In this document: one piece after another, positions 41,376 to 54,614 of the stretch | Position numbering within the stretch: the stretch's first letter is position 1 | Layout of the letters: every line of letters starts with the position of its first letter | NCBI GenBank assembly: GCA_031216915.1 | Contig: CM062294.1 | Coordinates: 164,069,455 to 164,133,454, forward strand | Source of the DNA: Pictodentalium vernedei | Lineage: Eukaryota; Mollusca; Scaphopoda; Dentaliida; Dentaliidae | Direction of reading: 5' to 3' | Length of the DNA: 64,000 nt | Position numbers and translations under genes: made by a program | The notes under the pieces: model-generated | Told to the model about the DNA's origin: nothing | What the model saw: the letters and a program-made list of their open reading frames with translations, nothing else | The model's database searches: none

Positions 41376-42010
41376 ATAACGACTTCTCCTCGTTTACTTA
41401 TGAAACCGAGACGTCGGATCAATAGAAGCAGAATCTGCACATCGTTCTGAAGCGTTAACTCGTTGCCACACCTCTGAAGAATGTCGTCCAGGTAGGCTGA
41501 CGTTACCGCAGACGAATGAGCTCGGAAATGAGTCATTACCGAGTTCGTTATTTGAGTGAAAGCCCAGGAACTATATTCAGACTGAAACACATTGGTCGGT
41601 TCTGAAACATAATTCCTATGTTAAAGAAGCAAACATACTTTCTGAACGCCTGATGTACCATGACGTGAAAGTATGCAACTAGAAATCTATGCATGTACCA
41701 TAGTCGTACACCCGAATACTCGCTCTGACCGATCGGATGGACTCCATATAGAAACTTGGGGCCACGATCAGCTTGTTATCCAACTCAGAATATGAGTGGA
41801 CGGAACGAGCCGTCTGGTTTTGGAACCAGAAAAGGATGGTTGTAGAAGCCTGGAAATTGCTGGATTTCTACGATCTCTATCGCGATCATTCCAGAAGAGA
41901 CTGGACTTCTGATGGAAGCGAGCGTCTATCCTACTGACTGACGGAAGCTGAGTCCAACTTGGACTCCGAGAAACTCGACAGTCTTCGCTCACTAGAACAC
42001 GATAGAGGAT
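41376..42010 (-). pseudogene. RT remnant (F)
   Basis: Contains SAYLDDILQRCGNELTLQNDVQ-region homology (about 41440-41510) and VPKP/RPV-type N-terminal RT sequence (about 41810-41880). Frameshifts separate the parts. RNase H is absent. Confidence 0.8.
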
Positions 42011-42019
42011 AAAACCATT

Positions 42020-44950
42020 ACCTCCTGGTCCTGCGAGGCATGCGGAAGGAGAAGTCATGTCCTCCACGGCCCGCACCTCATCACGTCGACCTAGGGGCAT
42101 CTGACCAGATGTCTCGGTCAGAATTACGGCCCCTATCTGAGTCGCTACCCTGACGGTCTCTAGAATAAGACCTAGAGGATGCATAGGAATCTCTATAGGA
42201 ACTTCCCTTGGACGTATTCGTCCCAGAAGTGCCTGTCCTACTCTTCTCTGCCGAATCCGACTATATGGAAGCGAATTTTAATAGCAGAGAGTCTAAAGCT
42301 TTCTTAGTTAATTGATCATAAACTGTGGAAAGCTTGCCATCGAAGAAAACTCTCCAGAGACCGGAGCGACTCTGAGAGTTTTTCACCTTACTATCTACAT
42401 GCGTGGATGTAGCCAGGGCTGCGTCACGTCTAACCAACTCCATATTGCCACTAAAGGATGGAGATTTACATGAGGCCCTTGAAAGAACTCTTAAGGAGGT
42501 TGTACATCCTAGAATTCTTTTTCCTTTGAGAGGTAATGATAACATTCTGGTAAGGTGATCTGCGTACGATGATGCGTCTAAGCTGTCCCTGCTAGACGAT
42601 ATTGTTATTTCCAACATCGTGGTTGGAATTGACATAGACGACAGTAAAACAATACTAGTTCCTGACCTGGTCGTCTAGATGCAGAGAACCCTTAGAATGC
42701 TCTGTCCTGCCGTTTCAAAATATTCAATGAAATGATGAAAGGCAGATGTAGAGCATACTGCCGATAAGAAACCTGACCTGCCCATTTAGGTAGTAAGTTA
42801 TATAAATATAGCGTCATTCAACAGATCAAATGTCCGTGAAACATATCTGGACTATGTCGGAAACTGAGGGAAGATGTCCCTAAACCGATTAAGAATTTTA
42901 TATCCAGTGGCACTATCCGTCTCTTATCCGGCAACGCAGCATTTTGGTCCGGAGGAACAACGTCCAATGATAATGCCGGATACACTCTACGGCAATTATG
43001 TTGTTCCGAAAAGGGAAAATACAACTCATCCGTATCCCTTTAACCATTTTGTCGGACCACTTGAAATTCTTGGTCGTCTGTGCCTGAACCTGCAGCGGAA
43101 CGTACCAACCCAGCTTTGTCGGATAATTCCTGATCTGACAGAGTTACTGTCGGTTGCTGGGATGCTGCGATAATTTGCGCTATCTGTGATAGCATATCCG
43201 CAACAGAGGCCTGTGGAGCTGCGGACTTATAGGATTTAGCCGCTGGAAGCTCCTTGGACATTCACTCTTGCATACCTCTAATATGTGAACATCCGGAGAA
43301 TGAAGGCCTCGTATCCTTGGCTACCGGATGGCGTGACCTGGTCGCCGTAGAATCCCTGATCGGCAATGTTGGTTGAATATCACAGATCACATAGCCAAGG
43401 TGCTGTGAGGATGAGGAAGCTGAAAGAGCAGTCTCTCCGGACTGTCTATATAACGGAGCGGCCCGAGCGGTAGACGTATACTCCGACTGGTAGATGTATA
43501 CTCCGACTGAGGAACGTTTTGTACCACAACACCTGAGCCCAGATGTTGTAATATGAGAGAGGGACCTCTCTCGCTCGCAGCCCGGATGGACCTGGACGAG
43601 CTAGGAACCAGACTAATAGGCTTCCTCCATACCATCCTCGTATCCGTCGTCACTGGGTGTGCACATTGTATTTTATAGTGCTCGCATCACCCAAATCTCC
43701 TTCCTGGACTGCAACGGACGAACTCGGGTGCTGAGCCATTTGGTGAATGGTCGCGACACCGGGTGAGCTAGCGGACGCCAAAGCCAACGATCGTACTAGG
43801 GAACTCCAGGCAATTGACGTATCTACATGAGCACTTTTGCCGCTAACTCTTCATTTGACTGTGACAACAGAAGCACACTTTATGAAGCCATCACGGTAAC
43901 AATATCTAGTTCATGTTACCCTATGAGACCTGTGGAGCCGCGGTCCTATGTGAAATATCCGCTGGAAGCTCCCGGGATGTTCATTCCAACATTTATATAA
44001 TATGCGAACGTCCCAGCTGGAAAGGTCTCGTATCCTTGGCTAGCAGATGGAGTGACCTGGTCGACTTGTATTCCTTGGTCGGCGAAGCAAGAGCACCAGG
44101 GACGTTCAATCCTGCATTTATATAATATGCGAATGTCCCCTGGAAATCTGTGGTCACATAGCCAAGGTGCGGTCGTGTGTGTTGACGAGGATGAGGAAGC
44201 CAATATAACAGCCGTGTAGGATTGTCATGCGACGGAGCGTCCCAAACAGGAGGAGTGGACGTAAGCTCCGACTAAGCGAACAACATACAACAACATCGCA
44301 GTGCAGATGCTGATGCAAGAGAGAGGGGGCCTCTCTCGCTCGCGGTCCAGGGGATCTGGACGAGCTAGCTATCGGACTGACAGGCTTCCTCCATACTATC
44401 CTCGGATCCGTCGTTGCTGGGTGTGCACATCTGAAGTTTTATAGTGCTCGCATCACCAAATCTGCTTCCCTGGACCGCAACAGACTAACCCGGGTGCTGA
44501 GCCATTCTTTCCTGGTGAATGGTCGCGACACCGGGCAGACTAGCGGGCGACAATGCCTTCGATAGAACTAGCTAACTCCCAGCAATTGTCGTAATACCTT
44601 GAGCACTTCCCGCTAGCCCTAATATTGCAACGACAGAGACATAGTTATTGAAGACATCACGGAACATCACTCTGAGTTCTGAAAAAGAAACTGATAATAT
44701 ATAGTGACCCTACGGAGAGAGGACCGTAATGGACCTCTCACCACAACAAAATACCGTGACACACGTCTCCTACGTTGTCATAACAATCAACACACACAGA
44801 GCAAGAATTAATGCGACTACATTGACTATAAGAAACACAATGAACTTGTGAATTAGAGGACGATATCCTCGCATTACGATGAAGAATATTTTTTCAACCA
44901 GAAAAAATATACAGTCATATTACTCACACTAACTCTTGAAATAAATATAC
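42020..44950 (-). pseudogene. Degenerate gag with partial duplications (F)
   Basis: Gag C-terminus (about 42020-42640), centre (42680-43660) and a further partial central copy (43900-44440), each with the GTGCTCGCATCACC block at its right side, then the decayed Cys-rich N-terminus near 44640-44900. The double hairpin occurs at about 43524-43585 and 44290-44342. Confidence 0.75.
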
Positions 44951-45580
44951 ATAATATATTATAGTTCATTATAACATTTCAAAAGAAAATAATTTTCAAA
45001 AAAAAAAATTTTTGAAAAATTTTTCAGAAGAGCCCAAGTTCCCAATGGGAACCCTGAGCCCAAAAAAAGCCTATGTGTGAACAAAAATTTTAATGATTTT
45101 GAAAAATTAATGTAACACTTATGGACAATATTAATTTATCTTGCTATGAACTAAATTAAGCAGAAGACAAGTAAACATTGTCAGAAGTAACAGTTGTCAA
45201 CATAAGCAAAAGTGTCAACAACTCTGAAACATGACTCCAGGCACTAAAACAAACATGGCCCAAAATCAGTTACCAATTAAAACACTATCTGATGCAAAAC
45301 AGAGGCTTCCAGAGAAGAAACTGTAGAACATGAGATGGTAGATGCAGACCAAAATGCTTAAACATTTAGGGTGAGGACGTAAACATGGGGAAAAAACAGA
45401 AAATAATTCTGTTTCCAAGCCAAAACTCCCAAGAAATTTTAGTAATAAACATTACAAAAAATAAGCCAAAAGCATGGGAGAATAGCTAGGGGGGAATAAA
45501 GGAAATGGAGAGAGGAAACACTGATTAAACAATGGAAAATTCATAGCAAGAATGACCACAATAAGGTCATGCCACGAAAA

Positions 45581-46180
45581 TAGGTAACATGTAATAATTT
45601 CGTAAAATAATTATAAGTTACAGCCCTGAACATTTGTTTCCACTGTTTTTTCCTCTCCACCTTGTATTTCCACCATATAACCACCATTTCTCTCATAATT
45701 ATGCATCTGGCATCCTTAAAACTGAGATTTACAAGCACAAGTAACAGTGAAGTGTATCTGTATTGAGAGCCAAACAAAGAATGACTTTTGGCGGCAGTTT
45801 CGAGACTTCCTTGACACATGCGCAGTGGAGTAAAAGTATGGAAGACCACATAGGACATATAATTTTCGGTTTTAGATGCAAAATAGGTAACATGTAATAA
45901 TTTCGTAAAATAATTATAAGTTACAGCCCTGAACATTTGTTTCCACTGTTTTTTCCTCTCCACCTTGTATTTCCACCATATAACCACCATTTCTCTCATA
46001 ATTATGCATCTGGCATCCTTAAAACTGAGATTTACAAGCACAAGTAACAGTGAAGTGTAACTGTATTGAGAGCCAAACAAAGAATGACTTTTGGCGGCAG
46101 TTTCGAGACTTCCTTGACACATGCACAGTGGAGTAAAAGTATGGAAGACCACATAGGACATGTAATTTTCGGTTTTAGAT
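45581..46180. repeat. 303-bp direct duplication in F leader/ITR
   Basis: AGGTAACATGTAATAATTTCG … GGTTTTAGATGCAAA is present at 45581-45883 and 45884-46180, nearly identical (a few substitutions), so the duplication is recent relative to the element. Confidence 0.88.
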
Positions 46181-46515
46181 GCAAATTTGGGGATTTGGGC
46201 GGTAAAATTTGCGTTTGGCCCTAAATATTTTAGAGTTAGCACCAGCAACTAAGTCTGGGTCATTGGTACAGTATAAAAATATATCTAGGGCCAAACACAA
46301 ATTTTGCCCCCCAATCCCCCAAATTTGCTTGCAAAACCGAAAATTAGAAGTCCTATCTGGCCCTCCATACATTTTACCCTCCGCGCATGCACAGAATTCC
46401 AGGAAGTCACCGAATCTGGCGCCAATAAAATTATTCTTTGTAGAAAAAAGATTATAATAATTCAGTGGGGAGGTATGAGTGCCCAGGACTGCCCACTCAT
46501 GGGAGGGCCATTCCC

Positions 46516-46599
46516 GTCTGGGTCATTGGTAAGTATAAAAAATATATAAATTACTATAAATTTTTTCATATTTTTATTCTGTAACCAATGACCCAGACT
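46516..46599. repeat. G internal complementary region
   Basis: GTCTGGGTCATTGGTAAGT … GTAACCAATGACCCAGAC, complementary to joined ends. The extra A in GTAACC matches the extra T in the G 5' ITR (GGTTACAGTATAAAAAT), so ICR and ITR share a G-specific variant. Confidence 0.8.
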
Positions 46600-47559
46600 T
46601 AGCTGAATCGTAAAAAGGCGGAGGGCCTAGAACTTTTGAAATAGTAGATCAAATCCTTCAATCCATGATGAAGAAATTAGAATTTGCATGTATGTCTCTT
46701 AATACCATAATAGAAGAGACATATCCTAATATGGATCCCAGTTATGTAAATCCTACATCTAAGCATAAAATAATGTTAATTAGGATGTAACAAATAAACC
46801 ATTTTTGAGACTAGTATGGACTAGGCCCTAAAAATTATTATGGCATACTGAGAATGAGAGAAAATTTTTTGAACATAACTTCAAAAGAAAGAGGGGAGAG
46901 CTCTGGAATCAATAAGCAGAACCCGGAAACGATATAAATAAATATCGATCAGGCACTCAAAAAATTAATTCATGAATAATAAATGGTGCTTAATGCCACT
47001 TCACAAGCCAAGGCTATAGCGATGATTTTGGTAAATAACATTATCCGCTACAAAATATGCACTGCAGACACCGTATACAGGTACAACGAAATCAGTGAGA
47101 AATTATTTATGACATATACATACAAAAGCGGGATAAGATGAACAATCTCTGCAGAGAAAACACGCTTCAAGATCATTCACAGGAGGCCTGTGTAATATTA
47201 AATCCGGTAAAAAACACTCTCCAATGTGTACTATTTGGTATCTATAACTATAACCACGTGAGAATATGCGATTTGAGAACCGACAAAATAGAGACCAGGA
47301 TCTAGAAATGGAGGTAGGTATGATAAACTGGCTCCAAAATCAGAAAATAAATACTGGAGACAAATGCAACAGAACTGCATATATGCCTATGATGGCACCA
47401 TCCAACACGACACAGACGCAAAGTATGTATGTATTAAAAAATATATACGCGACAGCGTGAGTGTGTGGGGGGGGAGAATTCAAATATATGTCGAAACCTC
47501 CTCACCCACATTACTTAATCATTGCTGGTGCAGACAGCAATAATATAGTGACCATAAAG

Positions 47560-49100
47560 CTCTTTCATGTCTGAAATACTCCATAATGCCACTGAGAGCA
47601 GAGAATGACATGAAGAATAAAACTTCCCTTAAAGAAGAAAACCCTCTAATGGGGAAGCTTCTGGCGAATACTCAATAGCAGACCCCATAACCTCAATGAA
47701 ATCAATAGAAACAAATGAATTGAAGGATACACATATCCTATCATTCATTCCCATGAAAACGGCTGAGCGTCAATGTATACGCTCAAAAGCCTTATACTAG
47801 CGACACAAATAATAGAATCTATTATTCCCATGCGCCGAAAACTTAACTATCCTGAAGAGATCCCACATAAGATCATGTAATAGCCAAACAGTTAGAATAA
47901 GCACAAGATATAGCCAGCACTAACTTATGCGCTGAAATCTTAAGCATTGGCTGCTAATTGGAAGATAAATAACCCAAGCAGTACGAATAGCTAACTGACT
48001 TATTTAACAATAGAATGAACATAAACGTTTCTTCTATTGAAAAATAATGACAAAAGAAGTGTTACTTCGATTCTGGTAAACTCTGATGTGCGTTTATAAA
48101 TACATGAACGGAAAAAAAAATTTGATGATGTAATCGTAAACAATGAGACATCATTGAATATGTGATTTCCAATAACCGAGGGTCCCAAAGATCCCTGCAT
48201 AGAGAGACCCTCGGACTCAGGATATAACGCAATATATGAACTCACGTCCAAAATAATTGAGAAAACCGTAAACAGTAAAACCGTAATATATGCCCAAACT
48301 TGACCTTATGTTAAAAGATTCTCTAAAACAAAACAGGTCAAGAGGGAAAAATGTCTACCACTCCAGTTAATAGCTAGAGCAGACATGTGTGTAAGTGACC
48401 CATCAAAATAACATTCCAAGCCGCTCCACACAACTCCATCCGGCGCATAAAACTATCGCTGTTAATGCGTCAGATAACAGATAAAAGCGAGCCAAACAGC
48501 TGGTTAATTCGCTCTTGTGAAACAACAGATAAACCAGCCAAATGAATAGTGGGATACATGTATTCTATCATAAATCCCATGAGACATTATGTAGTTCACA
48601 AAACAAGTGATCTAAATAACTATACTCGCCACAATTGCCGAACGTTCGCTGACTGAAAGATAATCATAAATAACCTAATTATCCACTTCCAGTCAAAATC
48701 GGCCGGACCGAGTTCTATAGAGCCTCAAACCACCGGCTCAGGGGAGTCTAATCAATAACTCAGTCTGACGAGAAACCCCCATCCAAGTGGCTGTATAGAC
48801 AATCCTAAAGAAAAATATATAGGAGAGATACCTATACCTTCGCTATGAGCCCTTATAAATGAATTGAGTCTAGGACAAACTCTCCCATTCTTCTGTTGGC
48901 TGTGGTCGATTAGACCCCAACTTAAAGAGTCAAGAATAGATGCTTTCTTGTAGTTTAATCCTACAATAATGAAAGCTTACCATCAAAGACTTAGGTATAC
49001 ATATACCTTTGCTATGAGTCCTTATAGATGATCAGAGTCTAGGACAACCTCTCGTACTCTTCTGCTGGTGTTGGTACATTAGACCCCAACTTAAAGAGAC
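47560..49100 (-). pseudogene. RT/RNase H and recombinase fragments (G)
   Basis: Short recognisable pieces: methyltransferase-like C-terminus (about 47600-47760), a recombinase piece containing the HEVR-region DNA (TGCGCTGAAATCTTAAGCA, about 47890-48120), RNase H/RT debris, and a diverged direct duplication at 48835-48960 and 49003-49120. Order is scrambled compared with E1. Confidence 0.6.
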
Positions 49101-52090
49101 GAGAATTGATTCTTATCATAAAAACTAGAGTTGGAAGACTAAAGCGACCTATGGCAAGTTTTCAACCCAGTCAAATGCAAAATTGAAGACACAAGGCTTC
49201 GTTGCATCAGAATAACTCCCACTTAACTTTAGTTAAGACCGAGATATAAATACTAGGTCTGGAAAGAATTTTAAAAGGTACAAACGACCACAAAATTCCT
49301 TTCCATAGACGATGCGTCACAGTACTTAAAATTAAAGTACATAAGACCCTGAGACTAAATTCGCTCTGACTAAGAAATTATCTTCTCAATTGCATCCGAG
49401 CGAACAGCTAAATGAGGAAGGTAAGGCTAAAACTAGGATCTTAGCCTGCACAATCAATGCAGAGGAACTCTCCACATCTTCCCCTGTTGTTTTTAAAAGT
49501 ATGTGAACAATCACAAATGATTAAAAATACAGAGGAAGAAGATAAGAAACCGAATTACTTTTTCCCGCAGGAAGTTAAATATGGTGTCATCTACACAATC
49601 GAAGACCTGTGACATCCATGTAGACTTAACCGGAAAGATATCTTATTACCCCACTCTTTACCCGGATGAAGTCAGCGTCCAACTACGCTAGCGGTTTCTC
49701 ATAATTGCTTGCAGCATTTTGAATCACTGGAACAAGTTCAAGGAAATGATAATGTATGGTATCTATATCATCCAAGAGTTGTTCTGGAAGGAAAAGATAT
49801 CCTTTCCATCATACGTTCAAATCAGTTAGAATCACAGTCAACTGCACCTAAACAGGTAGGTGACTGGACCAAATAAGTACCATGCAACAGCACAAGATTT
49901 GAGACTGATGTTGAGTGCTTCTGCCTTAGCAGGAATACTGCAATTAGCTGCGCAACTGCGACAGCAAGTCCGTTACAGAGGCCTGAGGAGCAGCGGTCTT
50001 GAATAGCCTCTTTGCCGACTGCTCCTAGGACAGGGAGTCCAATATAGTTATTACTGTGGTCGACCCGATGAATGAAGCCTCATCTCCTTGGCTACTAGAT
50101 TGTGTGACTTTCTTCACCAAAGATGGACCTTTTGACGATGCAGACTGGAAATCCTGAGTCACTTAGCCAAGGTGCGGTCGGGAGTGCTTGGTAGACGCTA
50201 AAGAAGAAAAACTGTAGCCATCTCCGGCTAAGAATTGAACTAAGCATACCGGACAATAGCTATGTATGTAAGCTCTGACTGACGCAAGTTCCTACCAACA
50301 ACACCCGGCTCCAGATGTTGTTGAAAGAGAGAGAGGGGTCTCCCTCTTGCTCGCGGTCCAGAGAGACGAGCATACCTCAGAACTTGCCGTCTTCTTCCTT
50401 CTATCAACACTGGGTGAGCATGGATTTGATCAACAGTGCTCGCTACGCCCTTATTCTCTCTCGACTGCCACAGACATACCCGGCATCACATCACCCACAT
50501 ACGAGTGAGATCTGCCGGTTGAGCTAGCTGTAGACAAGGGACATAAGCCTCTTTTGAAGCCTAGCCCTTGTCTTTTCTAAAATCATTGAGCATTTTTCCA
50601 CTAGCTCTAAATACAATGCATATGCAACACATCCGGAGTCACGGTCCTAGTATCCAATTTTAACCGTTTCACTGGCGACATGGAACTGACACCACTCATC
50701 GGGTTTTATAGCCCTGTGCAATATAAAGATCACTTTGTCCGTTATGTAAAGGAAACCATAAGACTAGCCGACCCCGGCTGCCTATTAGACGGAACATCCC
50801 GGACAGGAGGCATGGACATATACTCCGACTGATGCAAGTTCCTACCAACAACATCTGTCCCCAGATGATGCTGTAAGAGAGAGAGGCCTCTCTCTTACTC
50901 ATGGTCCTGGATGACCTGGATGAGCATACCTCAGAACTTGCCGGTTTCCTCCTTCTGTCGTCGCTGCGTGAGCATAATCGCATATCATATTGTTCGCTCC
51001 ACCCTATATAATCTCTCTTTTTCTAGACCGGATCACATACAACTGGCGTCACAGTTCTCAGAGGCCCGAGTAACTAAATCACCCTTCGAGCTAACTGGCG
51101 ACAACAGACCTGAGCGGTCGTGTGTGCTTTTTGAATATAGAGAGGAAGCTATAAGACTGGCCGACCCCAGCAGTCTATAAAAAGAGCGTCCTGTGGACGT
51201 AAGTTCCAACTGACACAAGTTCCAACCAACAACCTCTGACCCCAGATGTTGCTATAAGAGAGAGGGAGCCTCTCTCTTGCTCGCGATCACGGAAGACCTG
51301 GACGAGCATACCTCAGAACTTGTCTGACCGACACAAGTTCCTACCAAAAACCTCTGACCCCAGATGTTGTTATAAGTGAGAGGGTCTTCTCTTTTGCTCG
51401 TTATCACAGAAGACCTGGACAAGCATATCTCAGAACTTGTCTGACCGACACAAGTTCCTACCAACAACCTCTGACCCCAGATGTTGTTATAAGAGAGAGA
51501 GGCCTCTCTCTTGCTCACGATCACGGAAGACCTGGACGAGCATACCTCAGAACTTGTCTACTTCCTCCTTCCTGTGCTTTCTCCTTTCCGTCATCGCCGG
51601 GTGAGCATGTTCATTATGTTTATAGTGCTCGCTACACCCTTATTCCTCTTCTTGACTGCTACGGACATACCCAGCATCACATCACCCACATACGAGTGAG
51701 ATCTGCCGGTTGAGCTAGCTGGCGACAAGGTAATCAATCCTACTAAGGATCTAGGCACTTGTCTAATTCCTTGAGCACTTTTGTCGCTAGCTCTTCATTG
51801 ATTTGCGACGATGGCAGCACACTCCTTGACAGCATCATGAAGCCACACCATGTTCTTGTTCCTCTGTAAATAGAAATTAAAAACTATAGTGACCTTTTGA
51901 CGAGAGGACCAGCCGAGTCCCCTCATCGCGATAGGACCGATATTGTCCACTCGCCTAACACAAACCCTGATGCCCGTCATTCAGCTTATCAAATCTGATA
52001 CATGGAGTAGAATTAGTGGTAGTACATCAAGTAAACTCATTACAACGACCATGTAAATAAAGGAAAGGTTTCCTCTATTTGCCATACTAT
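49100..52090 (-). pseudogene. Degenerate gag with tandem expansion (G)
   Basis: Similarity to E-family gag is patchy. The GAACAAGTTCAA/TTGCTGGG blocks and the CATCACCCACATACGAGTGAG variant of the GTGCTCGCATCACCC block are seen. The central hairpin region is amplified (51212-51560, plus single older copies near 50280-50400 and 50820-50945). Its 5' end lies near 52080 with a decayed Cys-rich start. Confidence 0.68.
51212..51560. repeat. 117-bp tandem repeat inside G gag, three units
   Basis: Units start GACACAAGTTCC at 51212, 51330 and 51447. Each contains CCTCTGACCCCAGATGTTGT and a GAGAGAGGCCTCTCTC-type inverted repeat, that is, the gag double-hairpin region amplified. Units are about 90-95% alike. 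Confidence 0.85.
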
Positions 52091-53162
52091 TGGATAAAAA
52101 TAATTACCTAAATACTAATATATGTCATTGTATCACCACCAAATCTACATATAATATAAGATAACATTAAATATAATCAATGAAACAAATATATCCAAAA
52201 GAAAAACTCTTTCAAAAATAAAATAAAAATTTTTGAAAAAAATTTCCTAATATAAGAGCCCAAGTTCCCAAAGGGAACGATGAGCCCAAAAAAGCCTAAG
52301 TGTGGAAAAAATTATAAAAACTGTGTAAAAATTAACTACCACACTATCAGAATATTTAATGTTACTTACAACTGTTGTTCCTAAACAAAAATAGGAAACT
52401 ACCTAGAGTAATGTAATGTAAACAAAACACCGGAATCAAGACCCCAGGCCAAGAAACAAGACTATCCGATGTAAAGCAAGATCTTCCTCAGAAGAAAAAA
52501 TGATACATTGGATGTAAGATGCATGACCAAAATGCCCGAACACCCTAAGGATGAGGATTTAACCCTGGGGATGTACAGAATAACCTTCTGTATAAAACGT
52601 TAAACTCCCAATAAATTTTATAAATTTTTTTGATTAAAACAAGCCAAAAAGCTTGGGAGGTTAACTGGGGGATCAAGGGAAGGCAGGGAAGGAATACTAA
52701 ATAAACAATGGATAGATCATAATCAATCAGTGATAACGTCAGGCTCATGTTCCGAAATTAGGGAACATGAACTAATTTTAATAAATATTATAAAATTACA
52801 GCCCTGAACATTTCAAACCACTGTTTCTTCCTTCCTTCATCCAGTACTGTCCTTGGATCCACCAATTTAACCATTGATTTGTGTCTGGCATCATTATTAA
52901 TCGAGATTTAAAAGTACAAATATCAGTTTGTTGTTATCTGACAAGGGCCAAACAAAGAATGATTTTATTGGCGCCAGATTCGGTGACTTCCTGGCATCTG
53001 CGCATGCGTGGAGGGTAAAATGTATGGAGGGCCAGATAGGACTTCTAATTATCGGTTTTGCATGCAATTTTGGGGGATTGGGGGGCAAAAATTTGTGTTT
53101 GGCCTTAGATATTTTGGGGTTAGCACCAGCTAAGTCTGGGTCATTGGTTACAGTATAAAAAT

Positions 53163-53545
53163 ATTATAAAGTTACAGCCCTGAACATCCAAAACCACCGT
53201 TATTCACTTCTAACATCCTGCTACACTGTTGATTCCATGAAAACCATCATTGATTTGTGTCTGGCATCTTCAAAAATGAGAATTTATTGCACAGATGTCA
53301 GTTCAAATGTTTACTGACTTGGGCCAAACAAAAGAATGATGCTTGGCATCAATTTCGGTCTCTTCCTGGGTGCTGCACATGCACAGTACTGAAAGTATGG
53401 AGGGCCTGGTAGTACTTTTAAATTTCAGTACTGTATGCAAATTTGGGGGATGGGGGGGGGGGGGGGGGTCAAAATTTGTGTTTGGCCCTTCATATTATTC
53501 AGTTTGCACCAGCTAAGTCAGGACCATTGATTCTAGTATAAAAAT
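53163..53545 (-). repeat. Outer C element, leader end and 5' ITR
   Basis: GTTACAGCCCTGAACATCC, then the GGGCCAAAC and CAAATTTGGGG ITR blocks, ending CTAGTATAAAAAT at 53545. A G-run at 53450-53468 has expanded. Very diverged from the other 5' ITRs, as expected for the oldest element of the nest. Confidence 0.75.
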
Positions 53546-53975
53546 ATTGACAAATTAGTTCTACAGGGCTTATATTTCAATGAGAATCTGAGAATAGATT
53601 CACGCCAAGATTCATGCCACAAAACCAGCAAGAATCCATATTGATTCCTCTGCTAGGGTTTGTGTGAAAAGAATTGAGTCCATTTAACCCTTTACCTAAC
53701 AGGGCGGTAGCAAAATAACCAATACAAGGCTAACATGACCTCAGATATCCTGAAAAAATTGTACAAAGATGGCTGCCACTGGAACTGTAGATGACAGCTT
53801 TTTGCACTCAAGGGACAATACATAATTAATTTGTTCTCAATAATGATCCTATTCTACTTGGCACTAAAATCTTTCATCTAGCACCCAAAAAACTTCATTT
53901 AGCACTGAAGAAAAATTCCATTTTGCATCAAACCTGAGATGGGCCTGTCCATAACCCCCACCACCATGAATATTC
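53546..53975. other. Host intronic DNA
   Basis: Contains the right half of the tandem-repeat unit split by C, and at 53684-53700 TTAACCCTTTACCTAAC, one end of a TTAA/CCCTTTACC MITE with no partner recognised nearby. No exon seen. Confidence 0.5.
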
Positions 53976-54265
53976 TAAGATGAAAAAGGGCATAACTCTG
54001 GCAAAAAAAAAGTCTGATCCAAACTATAATTGCAGGTGAACAGATTCCCATGGTAGTGAACATCCAAACCAAGTTCCAAATGAATTGACCCATAAACATT
54101 TGAGAAAATCTCCAGACAAAATTATAGGCTTGCTTTTTCAAGTCGAAAAGTGGCATAATTTTGGCATAAATAATTTGACCACAACTACAATCACAGGTTC
54201 CCATGGTGGTGCACATTCATACCAAGTTTTCAGCAGATGATTCATAAACATAGGGGAATAAAAAT
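53976..54265. repeat. Two diverged units of a ~145-bp tandem repeat
   Basis: AAAAAGGGCATAACTCTGGCA … CCCATGGTAGTGAACATCCAAACCAAGTT is repeated as AAAAGTGGCATAATTTTGGCA … CCCATGGTGGTGCACATTCATACCAAGTT. This style of intronic repeat is what suggests a marine invertebrate host. Confidence 0.65.
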
Positions 54266-54614
54266 TTTGGGCCAGCATGAACACTGGCTGCATTCATGTT
54301 AAAACCCATGAGGCAGAGAAGATGGAGAACAGACTAAACAAACAACATTCATCTATACTCGATTAGTACTGAAATGGTTAACTGGATAACCAGTTTGAAA
54401 CTAGCTACCAACCTAACCGATTAGGAAAACTATCAACCGGTTATCCGAAATATCGATATTTATCAACAATCTATGGTTAAAACATAGCAAATCTGCTGCT
54501 TCTCCTTTGGGATAGATTACACCTCTAAGCCATGTTGACTATATTGAGAAATAATCAAGTTTGGCAACCAAGACTTCATTAATGATCGGCTATTTCTGTG
54601 AGTACTGAGTAATT

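Larger units (their letters stand above)
41376..46280 (-). mobile_element. Truncated DIRS element F (RT, gag, leader, 5' ITR)
   Basis: F starts inside RT (GACTTCTCCTCGTTTAC, equivalent to E1 6520) and runs to a normal 5' end at 46280 (GTATAAAAAT). It keeps the AGTTGCTGGTG ITR variant type (CACCAGCAACTAAGT), as in E2. It is inserted into the 3' ITR of G: G resumes at 46281 with ATATCTAGGGCC, whose uninterrupted form CTAAAATATCTAGGGCC is seen in C at 30640-30655. Its 3' half is missing. Confidence 0.83.
46281..53162 (-). mobile_element. Decayed DIRS element G
   Basis: Its 3' ITR begins part-way at 46281 because F is inserted there. ICR at 46516-46599, G-tract at 47466-47474, scattered recombinase and RT remnants (46600-49100), gag (49100-52090), leader, and 5' ITR ending at 53162. 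It is inserted into the leader of C: the following ATTATAAAGTTACAGCCCTG matches the leader phrase AATATTATAAAATTACAGCCC at 52780. Heavily mutated, with no long open frame. Confidence 0.8.
30575..53545 (-). mobile_element. Outer DIRS element C and the 23-kb nested DIRS complex it contains
   Basis: The left end of C (about 30575) and the right end at 53545 are flanked by the two halves of one tandem-repeat unit: …GCTTAAAA and ATTGACAAATTAG, matching GCTAAAAATTGACTAATTA at 30420. C is therefore the outermost insertion. Pieces of C are 30575-34266 (3' half), 40630-40868 (gag) and 53163-53545 (leader and 5' ITR). Inside lie D (34267-40629), the 177-bp tandem repeat, F (41376-46280) and G (46281-53162). 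C has the GGCCCAGACACAG variant of the ITR and no recognisable recombinase frame. Confidence 0.8.

Noticed and set aside
45541-46248. 235-codon minus-strand open frame with an internally repeated sequence
   Set aside because: It spans the 303-bp direct duplication in the F leader/ITR; the protein repeat is a by-product of non-coding duplication.
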